NCBI GenBank assembly: GCA_017354895.1
Contig: CP071496.1
Span: 2,418,001-2,482,000, forward strand
Direction: 5' to 3'
DNA length: 64,000 nt
Origin: Podospora comata
Taxonomy: Eukaryota > Ascomycota > Sordariomycetes > Sordariales > Podosporaceae
Shown: positions 10,844 to 21,066 of the stretch, one piece after another
Position numbering within the stretch: position 1 is the stretch's first letter
How the letters are laid out: every line of letters starts with the position of its first letter
Translations under genes and position numbers: made by a program
The notes under the pieces: generated by a model
What the model saw: only the letters and a program-made list of their open reading frames with translations
Database searches by the model: none
What the model was told of the DNA's origin: nothing

Positions 10844-13800
10844 TCACAACCCCCCCAGCGCCGCACAATAAGCCAGATACCAAGTCAAACTCGCCCCCCC
10901 GTCCAACCACTCCCCCTTAAACTCCCCTCCCCTTCCTCCCCCGCTAAAAAAGTCATACCCCCCCCTCGGATCAATCGTCCCATAATTCCCCATCAAAATC
11001 CCCTTCCACCCCCCAGTGACCTGCTCCGCCCTCCCTCCCGAAAAGTACGCATCCCACTCCTCCCTCACAAACTCCTTCCTCCTCACCATGGGCGTGTGTG
11101 GCAACAGAGGCAGCATGTGAATCCCCTGCACATACTCAATATTCGTCCCAAAATACGTCGTGTGGTCCACCTTGTTCTCAAACAAAATCCCCGCAACCTT
11201 GTTCCCAATAAAATTCTTCGGCTGCACCGTATTGCTCTCGGTGTACAGGTAATACGAGTTCAGCGACCTCGCCTGCACAGCCAGCATCAGATTCCCCCTC
11301 GCCGCCAGGTTCTGGTCGCCGCTCACCGTCCCCCACATCTTGAGCGCGTACGACGCCATCGTGTCCTCCGAGCTCGACTCCTGGTCCTTGCCGTCGAGCG
11401 TGTCGAACAGCCCGTGGGCCCAGCTGTGGCCGTGGTACCAGTCAAAGTTCCTCCACACGGGGAAGTACTGGTCCGCCGCGCTCGGGTTGGCCACGTCCCG
11501 GACCAGCATGTTGACGTAGGCCTTGTTGGCCGGGATCCAGGAAGGATCGAGATGTCCGATGATTGCGGCGGTGAGGATGAAGTAACCGTAGTGGAAGTGG
11601 TGGTCGTTGTAGTAGGAGTTGCCAAAGTCGGCGCCAGAGTTGCCCGTGACGTAGCTCGCCGAAGAGACGACGCCTCCCCAACCGCCCTCGTACACAAGCG
11701 GGAACTGCTGCCTGTTCTCGGCGAACCGCGCGAACGCCTGCTTGAGCTGGTTCAGCGCGGTCAACGCCAGCGCCTCGTCACCAAGCATGTCCCGAATAAC
11801 CAAGATGATGCTAGCAAACTTGGCCAACGCCTATTTCACCCGTTAGCACCCCTTCCTCTTCACCAGCCAGTATCGGAAAGAACAAGGAAAAAAAAAGAAA
11901 AAAAAACTCACCTTCCCACTGAAATACATCGAATTCTGATCGCTCTGCTGCAGCATATCCTGGCTCACCTCCTGCAACGCAACCCCCTTCACAAAACTCC
12001 TCACCCCCTCGCTCAACCCCTTCACCTCCCCCGCCTCGGGGCTCCAAGGCAAAAACCCAATCCCCGTCGGCAGCTCCGTCTCCACCATGGTCCAGCTGTC
12101 CGCCAGCACCAGATACGCCACCCCCTTCGTCGGCGTCTGCAGCTTCACCCCTGTCACCTTCCCCCTCGTCCCATCATCAAAAGAACTCAGATGATGCGGC
12201 AGCGCAAACTGCGCGACAGGACTCTGATACATCCCCTGCTTCCTAAACCCAAACCGATACGCCCCCGTCTTCCCATTCACCCCCCCGCTCAGGTCAACCC
12301 CCACCGCATACGTCCCACAAGCCTGGTCGTAAACCTTTTCCGACTCCCCATCGCTCGCCTTGGCAACCTGAATGATGCCATAAAACGGCCCCGTCGACTC
12401 CGCCCTTCCATTGTTCACAACTTGCAAGTTCAACCCCTCCCCTTTCGTGTGATAAGCATACACCAACCACGTCGTCCCGTCCTCCAAATGCAGTCTATAC
12501 TTGACCACCCCCTCCTTCGCCTCCTTGGATGCCCTCGTCACGGTCTTGAAGAAGATCCCCGTCTGAACCACCGGCTGGCCCCCGTTGTACACCCCCGTCA
12601 CGAACCCCGCCCCCTGAACCAGCGGGAACTGGATCACCGCCTGGCCCCCCTCTCGCGCCCTCAAGCTCACCAGGCTCGAAAAGTCCGTCAGGTTGTCACT
12701 AGTCAACACCGTCCCCGGCCCGAGCTCCTTCGCGCTCAAGCACACCGAGTGGATCCCAATAGGATTGATGTAATACCTCGCCGCTCCCGAACCAGGGTCG
12801 TTCTGCCCGTACACCCTCTGGTTAGCATCAACATGCGAAATGGCCATGCCCCACGTCCCCGAGGCACCACCTCCCCTCGCCCAGGTGACACTGTAGGGAA
12901 ACAGGTAACTAGGCGAGGTCTGATTCCCCAAGAAGAAATTATTGTAAAACTTGTTCGTCCCAATGGGACCAGCCGACTTGATGCCGATCCTAGGGGCGGG
13001 GTGGTCCTTCCTCTGGGGGATCTGAGACGGGGGCGGGTCCGTAGAAATCGGCGCCGCGAAAATGTTGGGGACAACCATGCTGACCGTTTCCGAGGGCGCG
13101 GACGGCTGATCGGTCGGAACCGACGCCGTGGCAGAGATGAGCTCTGTCGGAGACGGGATAGGGGAAGTAATAAGCGGTTGAGAGGTAGGATACCCGCTCG
13201 ACGGAGCGTCGGTAGGAATGGTGCCCGTGTTGGTCGACTCGATAGGAACGTCCGTGGGCAGGATCTGAAGCGTTCCCGAAGGGTTGACACTGGTGATGAC
13301 ACTGACAGTGTTGGTGTCACCGAGGTCAGTTGTCGATGTTGGTTGCGTGCTGCTGGTAGGAGAAGCTGGCTGTGTGACAACCTCAGGGGTTGGTGTCACT
13401 TCAGGGGCGACCTCGCCCGAGCCGGTGCTGCTGGCAGGTTGTTGACCAGAAGCGGGACTCGTCTCGTCCGAAAAGAGAGTCGTGTCCCCGTCAGGACTCT
13501 CCTCGGAAACGACCTGGATAGTCTGCTCCGCCTCCGACCCCGAATCAGAACGTGTGCTGATGATGACCGAAGGACGTTCCGTTGTCCACCCAGGCGATCC
13601 AAAGGGGATAGAATGGCTCCTCTTGCTGGCGGTAGAAGAGCTCGAATCTCCTGTCACCGCCACGCAAGTACCAGTAGCAGCTGCCGGTTCACCCTGAGCA
13701 GTGACGGTAACCGTCCTCCAGATCGGGAACCAAGGTCGTGGGTACTTCCGGCCGTCTGGTGGTGGGACAGCTAGGACGACCTGAAGTAAGGTCAGCCACG

Positions 13801-13846
13801 CGAACAAGAAAAACCTCATCTTGGTGATATCCATCCGCTCCACCAT
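10844..13846 (-). CDS. GH81 endo-1,3-beta-glucanase (Eng1-like), secreted
   Basis: Exons 13846-11912 and 11830-10844 encode 973 residues. The 81-nt intron (11911-11831) has GTGAGT and GAAATAG. A signal peptide is present (MRFFLFAWLTLLQVVLAV); translation may start at the first ATG or at the third Met, nine codons later, which gives a cleaner signal. A long Ser/Thr/Pro-rich segment (about residues 35-300) looks like a glycosylated linker or wall-exposed stalk, as in yeast Eng1. The GH81 domain follows from IGTNKFYNNFFLGNQ. Its C-terminal half has the conserved NSYYNDHHFHYGYF, DWYHGHSWAHGLF and GKDQESSSEDTMASYA motifs that carry the candidate catalytic Asp and Glu residues. The enzyme cuts wall beta-1,3-glucan in cell separation, lysis or mycoparasitism. 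No GPI signal is seen. It is longer than minimal GH81 enzymes because of the linker. Confidence 0.92.
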
Positions 13847-15241
13847 CGGTTGTGAATGAATGGAGATGTCGCATATGTTGGAAAAAAGAGAGAGGGAAAG
13901 ACAAGGAGATAGCCCTCGAAAAAGCCAGTGGTGGTTGACAGCAGAGCCCCAACCTGGCTATAAATGATGGAGAAAACAAAAAGTAGCAGTAATAATAATA
14001 ACAAGGATGCTTTCCCGTCTGGAAAAGATGTCTTCCATGTGCGTCACTTGGGCTGGAAGACCCAAGACAAGAAATAGTAACAGGCGGTCTCTCCGTCACT
14101 GGTATGTACAGAGAGAGACAGATATGATACAAGCGAGATGATGTGATGATGGTGCGGGATAGTGAGTGTGCTGTCTTTGTGGAGGAGGACCCAGAAAAAA
14201 ATTGAGACATTGGACCTCATACCTATTAGTTATATATATATACGGAGTCTCTATGTTTGCGTGTTGTCGTTGAACTGTGAGGCTGGAATGCTTCGCGGTG
14301 GAACCGAGAGTCAACGGAATGGTTGGGAGGCAAGGTCCTGGGTTTCAGCTGGCCAGCGAGACAGCTCTAGAAGGGCGAGAATGACTCGTTTCAGAAGGAT
14401 GAGGGCGTCGTGGGCGGTTGTAGAAGATGAAATTCGAGTGATCCAGGTATTTCGAGGGTTTTAGGTGGCGCTGTGGGAGGTGGCGGCGTGTAGTGATGCT
14501 GAAGGATAACGGTCGTCCAGAGCTAGATTATTGTAAACACGGTCAACAAAATAGAGGTGCGGCAGTCAATGACGATTTGCAGATGAAAGGTAGCATTCCA
14601 CTCGTCCCCGAGCGGGAGTGGAACTTCTTCTTTGCGTGCTCTTGGTGCCTTCTCTCTCATCGGGCCTGGAGTGGAGCTACTATTTGTAGATTCGCGAGGA
14701 AGGACGTCCCTGTCAGGCGATTCCCGAGCCGGTGGGGATGCGGATACGTCAGGGATTCAAGCTGCAACAGCTGCCATGTGGGAGGTTGGTATCACGACTT
14801 CAGACGGCGAAATGAATAAGAAAAATCAGACTCTTCACCAGATCACTCCTTCGGAAAACATAATGACTAAGGCCCAGCCCAGACGCCAAGCCTGCAATGC
14901 CCAGGATTCAGAGAGAGAGAGAGAGAGAGAAAACATTTCAAGTGATCACCTCCCAAGGAAAAAAAAGAAAAAGGTTGGGGCCGGAATGCTGGATGGTCAC
15001 CTCCATCTCGAGTGTTGATGTTGATGAGATGGAAGAAGAAGAAGGGTGCAAAAAACATGTGCGTGTTGCTGGTGACATTCATAGGATCAACGAGAGGTCA
15101 GGTTGGTGGTGGTAAGCTTCCTCTAGCAGTAATATCTCCCGAGTTATGGGGTAAGGGATACCAACAGTGCAGCCGAGCTGTCTGTAACGATGCAATGCTA
15201 TTGTTGCAGTGTCTTGTTGTACATTGTGAGCTCTCACTCTT
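13847..15241. other. Intergenic space upstream of GH81 gene
   Basis: About 1.4 kb holding the GH81 promoter and the 3' end of STN1. It has a TA run near 14229-14241, a (GA)n microsatellite near 14910-14930 and several purine-rich tracts. No frame looks convincingly coding. Confidence 0.5.
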
Positions 15242-17181
15242 TTACCGACCCATAGAGTTGTATTTGCTTGTCACAGGAGAGCTCCTTGTGATAGGCTTTG
15301 TCACCCTCTCCAACCCAGTTAACCTCATCCTTCCCCTCACCAAAACCGGGCTCTCGGGCCTTTTAATGCTGCTAGAGCGCAGTGTGGTAGTCCCAGGCTC
15401 ACACTTGTCTTCTTCTTGCAGCTGCTGATCAGACTGGGAATTTTGGGAATTTTGGGAGCTTTTCTCCACGAGAGCTCTCCTAGAACCCTGCCTTTCCAAA
15501 CCTGTGATCCGGGCCTGGCTGGGATCAGAGCTGTGCTGGCCCTGTTTCCGTGGTTCTAGCCCAGAGGCGCGATAATGGGTATGTGGCTGTTTCTCCAGGT
15601 CTCTGCTACGTTGCCTTTCAAGACCAGTCATGTGACCAAGGTCTCCTGTGCATTGACTTGCTGCTCTCTCGAGGCCAGTTTTATAAGGGCGGCTGCCGGT
15701 TGATATCACAGTGGCGTCTTCTGTCATGTCTTGCCTCTTTGGCCTGCTCGTCCTTTCCAGGCCGGTCTTTTGGGACCGACAAGCAGATGCAGGCGCCTGT
15801 TCGATCGTTCGGGAGCTCCTCTTTTCAAGACCGGTTGGCCGTGTTGTGCTCAGCGTCGTGTCGTTTGTGGCCTCCAATATGCTTGATTTCTCCAGCCCAG
15901 TCTTTCGGTGTTTGATTTCACGAACTGCTGGCCCGAGCTCTGCTTTCCTCAATAAGCTGCGTCTTTCGAGACCAGTTAACCGGCTTGTGCTCAGAGCTGT
16001 ATCATGGTCAGCAACCTCCAAGATGCTTGTCTTCTCCGGGCCAGTCTGGCGGGATTGAAGACTGCTAGGTATCGGATCCTGTGCTTTTGACCGAGTGCTT
16101 CGTCGTTCCGGTCCAGTTCTAAGCTGACTGTGACTTCCAGACATCGTCTCATCAAGATCTGGTCGCTCCAGCGGTTGCCTAAGCCGGGCTGCCGGCCGTC
16201 CTCCATCACCAACCGACGGACGCCGCGGTTCCAATCCCGTCTTCCGCCGACGACGGTCAGTGCTGCCGGACTCGTGATGCAGCACTTCCGCCCTCGTCGT
16301 TGCTCGCCGCTCGAGTCCTGTCCGGTGTTGGTGAGAGTGGCGGCCATCCGTCGCCACCTCCGCCACCAGCACACCACCGCTCTTCGTGCCCTTTTCCAAA
16401 CCGGTCTTGCGAGAGACCCGTGATGGCCTACCCTCTCCCTCCACCACTGTGTCTTCCTCGAGCTTCCTCCTCTTGCTTTCCCGCTCGAGCCCCGTCAGCT
16501 TCGATTTCTTGACTCTTCCTTCTTCTTCCCTCCTGAGCTTCCTGACCTCCTTCGGATCAACCACCCATGGTCGACACAAGACCTCCTTCCTTAGCAAGGC
16601 AATCTTCTGCCAAAATACTGCCTCCTGCTCTGTCGTGCGTAGATGGGTGATCTTCTCGGCGCGAATTTGCCTCACATCGCGGAAGACGGATATGCCACCT
16701 TTGATGTCGATTACGTGGCCGATATCAATTGGCCCATCGGTTTTAGGAAGAGGCTTCCCATCGGCTGAGGTATCGGGGTCTCTAGGGTTTTTGTAGTTGG
16801 TAACGGCTGGGTACTGGGGCGGGGTTGCGACAACACATTCAATGGTCGCACCGCTGCTGTCGTCAATGGTGTAGATTATCCTGTGGGCAAGTTCTTGTAT
16901 GGCGACCACGACGCCGGCAATGCGCGCCCATTTTATGGGATGGTTGAGGTAGAAGTAGACATCTTGGCCTGGAGGGGAAGTTGGGTAAGCGACGGTACGA
17001 GGAGGCTGCTGGCTGCAATTGTTTGCGACAATTGGTACACACCTTCGAAACCCGGGTTGAATGTCAAGGCTGCAATGTCTGTTGCCTGCAAGTGACACCA
17101 ACGACCTGCTGTTGGCGACAGGTGGAAGCAGAACTGTGGGTAGAATTCCAACTCTGGTGACGCGCTGCCCGAGTCGGCCAT
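15242..17181 (-). CDS. STN1: Stn1, OB-fold telomere-capping protein with a TGLE-repeat tail
   Basis: Exons 17181-17043 and 16968-15242 encode 621 residues. The 74-nt intron (17042-16969) restores the conserved joint GFEG-QDVYFYLNHPIKW. Residues 1-190 match Stn1: FCFHLSPTAGRWCHL, then the OB-fold with WARIAGVVVAI and IIYTIDDSSGATIECVV, the VIDIKGGISVFRDVRQI strand, and the helix WQKIALLRKEVLCRPW. Stn1 works with Ten1 (and Ctc1/Cdc13) at telomere ends and recruits primase-polymerase alpha. From residue 205 to about 600 there is no winged-helix domain I can recognise. Instead about 16 copies of a TGLE[R/K/P] motif occur at 12-45-residue spacing in a basic, Ser/Arg-rich and probably disordered chain. 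The frame is open throughout and codons vary between repeats, so the tail is real protein. Two CCAAT boxes in an inverted repeat lie about 180 bases upstream. Confidence 0.88.
15308..16495 (-). repeat. Array of about 16 TGLE[R/K] peptide repeats inside STN1
   Basis: Twelve exact TGLE cores, two TGPE, one SGLE and one degenerate PLE are spread over about 395 residues, nearly all preceded by a basic residue one or two positions before and followed by R, K or P. Two longer units share a SILE..(D)TxLST(S/T)R spacer, pointing to a local duplication of about 60 residues (near 15810-16045). The TGLE codons use all four Thr codons, all four Gly codons and five Leu codons, so the DNA copies have diverged far while the peptide has not. 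Confidence 0.9.
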
Positions 17182-17724
17182 GGTCGATGTGGTAAAAGAT
17201 GTAGATGGCTTCACCCAGTCTGGCACTATCCCTTGACCCGGTGCCTGATCAAAAGGAGGTCGATGCGGCACGCCCAACGTCATTGTTCAATGCCGGCAGG
17301 ACGCGTGCCATTTTCCAAGAGCGCGCCGCAGGCCAGAAACCAACATTTGCCAAGCCCAGATTGGTTGGCCAGGTGACGCCACCTGGCCAATCACAGCCCA
17401 GCACTTGCCCTGGCGCAGCATATCTACCAGATGACCGACTGACGATGCCCTCCTTGATTAAAGAAATTCAAGACATACATACATGAGAGATCCAACGTCA
17501 TGGGACTGGCGAGATCGGCCCGAAGTCTGGGGAAATGGTCTCGTATGCAGGACCGCGTTGAAAGAAAAAGGCATCGCAGCGTTCTGCGGCTGATGTTGAT
17601 TGTTCCCGTACAATAACCTACATGTGAACGCCTTGCTTATGTCCTGAATAGCATACCCATACCCGATGATCATTAGACGTCCAGTTCCCACGTTCCATCC
17701 TTCCTGGAAAACCGCACCAAGCAA
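17182..17724. promoter_or_regulatory. STN1 promoter region with inverted CCAAT repeat
   Basis: TTGGCCAGGTG (17365-17375) and its exact reverse complement (17380-17390) flank a 4-base spacer. The right arm extends into CCAAT (17387-17391), and an ATTGG (the same box on the other strand) sits at 17360-17364. CCAAT is the site of the fungal HAP/CBC complex. The element is about 180-210 bases before the STN1 ATG at 17181. The remainder of the space holds the 3' flank of the DnaJ gene. Confidence 0.45.
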
Positions 17725-18660
17725 CTAAGCCTTCCTCATCTTGGCCTTCCTCATCATATCCGCCTGCAGCTTCTGAAACGCCTCCTCATCGACATCCGGC
17801 TCCTCCGCCACCCTCTTCTTCCCTTTCTTCTCTGGCTTCGCCCCATACTTCTCCGCCAACTGATCAAACATGTTCATCCTATTCTTCTGATTCCTCTGAA
17901 TCAGCGCTGCCAGCCCTGCCTGATCATCCTCCTTCTTCCCGCCCTTCTTCCCCTTCCCGGTCCGCCTCAGTTTATCATACACGCCCAATTCCTTCGCCAG
18001 TTCATCCGCCTCCTTTTCTTCCTTCTTCGCATTCTTCTGCCTTTGCTGTCGTGACTTTTTCGTCTCCCTGGTATAGTTCTTATAAGCCTCCACCTCCCCT
18101 TGTTCGATCGCCTCGTCAATTATCTTCCTGAACCTCTCATCATCCTCGATAACATCGCTCAGCATCACACTTTCATACACCCCGTCCATATCACCCTCAA
18201 ACTCCTCGTATGCCGCTAGTAAATCCTCCTTCTCCTCTTCGCTTCCCTTGTATTTCTCGCGGAACGCCTCGATGGCCTCTTCGGAGATGGCATCTTGGTA
18301 TTGTGCGGCGTAGAACTCTGTCCAGCTGAAGCCTTCCGAGTCTACGACTGCTTCAGAGGTCGAGCCGGTTTCATCATAGCGCTTCCGACGGACGGCGTCG
18401 GAGAGGATGGCGTAGGCAAATGCGATTTCGTGGAACTTTTCCTTGGCAGAGGATTGATTCTCGGGAGTGGCTTTGTCTGGGTGGTGCTTGAGGGCTGATT
18501 TTCGATAGGCAGACTTTATTTGATCGAGGGTGGCATTGCGCTCGAGGGAGAGGACCTCGTAGGGGTCAATGGTTGGGGGCTCGTCGGTGGTGAGGTCGTC
18601 GACTCTCTCGTCGTCGGACTCGGAGTCGGAGGGGAGGACTGGGCGTTTTGGGCGGGGCAT
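17725..18660 (-). CDS. DNAJC9-like J-domain protein
   Basis: An intronless gene of 311 residues. An acidic N terminus (SDSESDDERVDD) leads into a J domain at about residues 32-98 with DPYEVLSLERNATLDQIKSA and the HPD tripeptide at 60-62, needed to stimulate Hsp70 ATPase. The rest is helical and charged, with SEGFSWTEFYAAQYQDAISE and FRKIIDEAIEQGEVEAYKNY, then Lys-rich nuclear-type sequence and a basic end. This is the DNAJC9 layout; in animals that protein is a nuclear J-protein that also chaperones histones H3-H4. The same role here is inferred from layout. It is divergent from the deaminase gene across 314 bases. Confidence 0.85.
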   Translation of the reverse strand: MPRPKRPVLPSDSESDDERVDDLTTDEPPTIDPYEVLSLERNATLDQIKSAYRKSALKHHPDKATPENQSSAKEKFHEIAFAYAILSDAVRRKRYDETGSTSEAVVDSEGFSWTEFYAAQYQDAISEEAIEAFREKYKGSEEEKEDLLAAYEEFEGDMDGVYESVMLSDVIEDDERFRKIIDEAIEQGEVEAYKNYTRETKKSRQQRQKNAKKEEKEADELAKELGVYDKLRRTGKGKKGGKKEDDQAGLAALIQRNQKNRMNMFDQLAEKYGAKPEKKGKKRVAEEPDVDEEAFQKLQADMMRKAKMRKA

Positions 18661-18974
18661 TTTGAATTGTGATGGGAGACAAAGAACTATTGTGATGTCT
18701 TGAATTCGGTTGTCTGCTCCTGATGGTGGAATGTTTAATGGATTCCCAGTACACGTCGCGTCGCGTCAGCTGTCGGTGGTGGGGCGTACACGGTGTCGCA
18801 CACGCTATCTGCACTGTAACATCTGCCGCTGCCAAGCTAGATCTCAGGTGCCCCTCCAAGCTACCTGGTATCTTCCCCACTCTTACACTGACAAGCTGGA
18901 AGCTATCACGGAGCATCTCCTCCTCCCAGCCTCTCTTGCCAGCCAGAAAAAAAAATCAATTCAATAACATCAAC
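18661..18974. promoter_or_regulatory. Divergent promoter of DnaJ and deaminase genes
   Basis: A 314-base space serving two outward-facing genes. It contains a short CGCGT-rich run (GTCGCGTCGCGTC near 18755-18767), which resembles tandem MBF-type sites but lacks an exact ACGCGT, and a CTTCCCAC-like pyrimidine tract. Regulation is not shown. Confidence 0.35.
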
Positions 18975-19478
18975 ATGACCGACATCCAGCTCGCTGACCA
19001 CAAAGGTTATATGCAGCTCGCGCTGGAGCAAGCCAAGAAATCACCACCAAAACCCACAAACTACCGGGTTGGTGCTGTCATCGTGGATACAGCCTCCAAC
19101 GAGATCCTCGCAACTGGTTACACCTTGGAGCTTCCGGGTAACACCCATGCCGAACAGTGCTGTCTCTTGAAGCTGGCCGAGAAACATGGTGTCTCTGAAG
19201 AGAATCTGGGAGATGTCTTGCCGACAAACCTGGCCTTGTACACCACAGTCGAGCCATGCTCCAAACGGCTGAGCGGGAACCTCCCCTGTGTGGAAAGAGT
19301 CAAGAGGCTGGCGGGTTGTATCAAGACAGTCCATGTCGGTATTTTGGAGCCCGAGACCTTTGTCGCCGAGAACACGGGCAAGAAGAGTCTCCAAGATGCA
19401 GGCATTCAAGTTGTTGCCGTTGAGGGCTTCGAGAAGGATATCCTCGAGGTTGCCACGGCCGGACATATCAAAAGCTGA
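18975..19478 (+). CDS. Stand-alone DRAP-type (Rib2-like) cytidine-deaminase-fold enzyme
   Basis: An intronless gene of 167 residues. The zinc site of the deaminase fold is complete: HAEQCCLLK supplies the His and the catalytic Glu, and EPCSKRLSGNLPC supplies the two Cys. The start and end (YMQLALEQAKKSPPKPTNYRVGAV and EVATAGH) match the fungal diaminohydroxyphosphoribosylaminopyrimidine deaminases (S. pombe Dea2-like, C-terminal part of yeast Rib2), the second step of riboflavin synthesis. Yeast Rib2 carries an extra pseudouridine synthase part that is absent here. A related pyrimidine or nucleotide deaminase cannot be excluded. The ATG at 18975 is chosen because upstream in-frame sequence is not conserved-looking and lies in the shared promoter. 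Confidence 0.75.
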   Translation: MTDIQLADHKGYMQLALEQAKKSPPKPTNYRVGAVIVDTASNEILATGYTLELPGNTHAEQCCLLKLAEKHGVSEENLGDVLPTNLALYTTVEPCSKRLSGNLPCVERVKRLAGCIKTVHVGILEPETFVAENTGKKSLQDAGIQVVAVEGFEKDILEVATAGHIKS

Positions 19479-19807
19479 CCGGGCCAACAAGGACTTATAC
19501 TCAGACCAGCTATCTCCCCAATCAGACTTGCGGGCTATTTCTTCTTCCTAGCATGGGAATCATAAACAATGGACCAGGAACTGTCCCGCATTTCAAACAA
19601 ACAATGACGAGACAGGTCTCAGTCTCACGCCTCGGTGTTGGCATGGGGGAAGCAATATCACCACGGCTGCATACCAGTCTCACTTTGATGATACCCACCC
19701 ACCACGTCGAGATCAGAGAGGAACGATACTATATATAAACCGCGTTTCGCCACTTTTTTGTCTATTCCTGCAATGCTGTTGTTTTCTGATGTGTGGTTAT
19801 CGTCAGA
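19479..19807. promoter_or_regulatory. Intergenic space with TATA box
   Basis: TATATAAA at 19732-19739 lies about 70 bases before the ATG at 19808 and is a good TATA box for the secreted-protein gene. Nothing else is recognised. Confidence 0.45.
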
Positions 19808-21066
19808 ATGAAGGCATCGTGGCATACGCAAACACTACTATGGGCGACAACCACCACAGCCCTGGTAGCCCGTGATCCTGAGCCATATCATTATCAACCA
19901 TGCAGTAAGTGCCCTCGCTTCACAAATTTCAAACAACCGCTAATCTCCACACCTCAGCTGGGGATTACTGCTACGACGTTTTTTCTCTCGAACCACGATT
20001 CTTCCCTGAGCTGGAGTCTGAACGCCTCCGAATCTCCTACGGCCCCTTCACCACCCCCCCATCTCACGAGCACAACGGCCATTTCAAAACCTACTTCCGC
20101 ACCAACCCCCCATGCTACGACTGCTACCTCACCGCCATCAAAGCCACCCTCCAGTACCCCAACGGCACAACCGCCAACACAAACACCTCCCTCTGGCTGC
20201 ACCACGTAGCAATCATGAACCTAGTCCAGTCCTCCACCACCTGCCCAGACGGAGCAGAGATCGTATTCGCGAGCGGGAATGAGAGGACCGAGGCAAAGAT
20301 CTCGCTTGATGGGACGGTATCCGCGGGGTATTACATCAACCCCCACGATCTGTTGTTCGTCTTGCCTGAACTGATGAACACAGCCCACATCACACAGGAA
20401 GCGGTCATTGCGGTTGATTATGAGTTTGTTCCTTTGTCCGATCTGTCTGTTAAGGCTGGGATGAAGAAGGTCACGCCGGTATGGCTGGATGTAGACGGGA
20501 CTTGCTCGCCTGATGCGGGAGCTGTCACGGTGCCGAGGGGGGTAGGGGAGAGGTTTAGTCTGGAGATGGAGCCGGCTTGGAGGAGTGATATAAGTGGGGA
20601 TATTGTGTATGTCGTGGGGCATGTCCACGATGGGGGGACGGGGTTGGAGGTAAGGAGGAATGGGGGGGTTGTTTGTGATGGGAGGGCGAAGTATGGGGAG
20701 ACGGAGGGGTATATCTCTGACGAAGGTCATTCAGGAGGTTACGGGTATGGAGATGATGGTCGTGTTGATAGAAGGCAGTGGAGAGCTCTAGGGAAAGGGA
20801 AGAGCAGGGGGAAGAAAAAGGGAAAAGGCAAGGGGACAGTGCCTGATTATGATGATGGTGACGAGGAGCTTTCCACTCCTCCGAGACAGGGTCTTCACAT
20901 CTCCAGTATCAGCACTTGCACCCTCCCAGGCCGGATCGAGAAGGGAGACGAGTGGACTGTCGAGGCGAACTATGACTTTACGAAGCACGCGCCGATGGTA
21001 CACGGGGAAGGGTTGGCGCCGGTGATGGGGATAAGTCTGATGTATGTTGTAGAAGATGGGCAGTGA
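19808..21066 (+). CDS. Secreted protein, possibly with a copper type II monooxygenase-like fold
   Basis: Exons 19808-19904 and 19958-21066 encode 401 residues. The 53-nt intron has GTAAGT, a GCTAAT branch and a CTCAG acceptor. A short hydrophobic N terminus (LLWATTTTALVA) suggests a signal peptide. Two sites resemble the copper-binding His clusters of ascorbate-dependent type II monooxygenases: WLHHVAIMN and VVGHVHDGGTGLEVRRNG. The end has DEWTVEANYDFTKHAPM and VMGISLMYV, as in fungal secreted proteins of this sort. A strongly basic then acidic insert (KGKSRGKKKGKGKG, DDGDEE) interrupts the second half at about residues 300-340 and is probably a disordered loop. Substrate is unknown and copper binding is inferred. 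The coding strand changes from C-rich to G-rich near 20250. Confidence 0.65.

Noticed and set aside
10652-13774. A 1040-codon open frame on the plus strand
   Set aside because: It is a Pro/Arg/His-rich shadow of the GH81 gene on the other strand; no family features, and the GH81 motifs are unmistakable.
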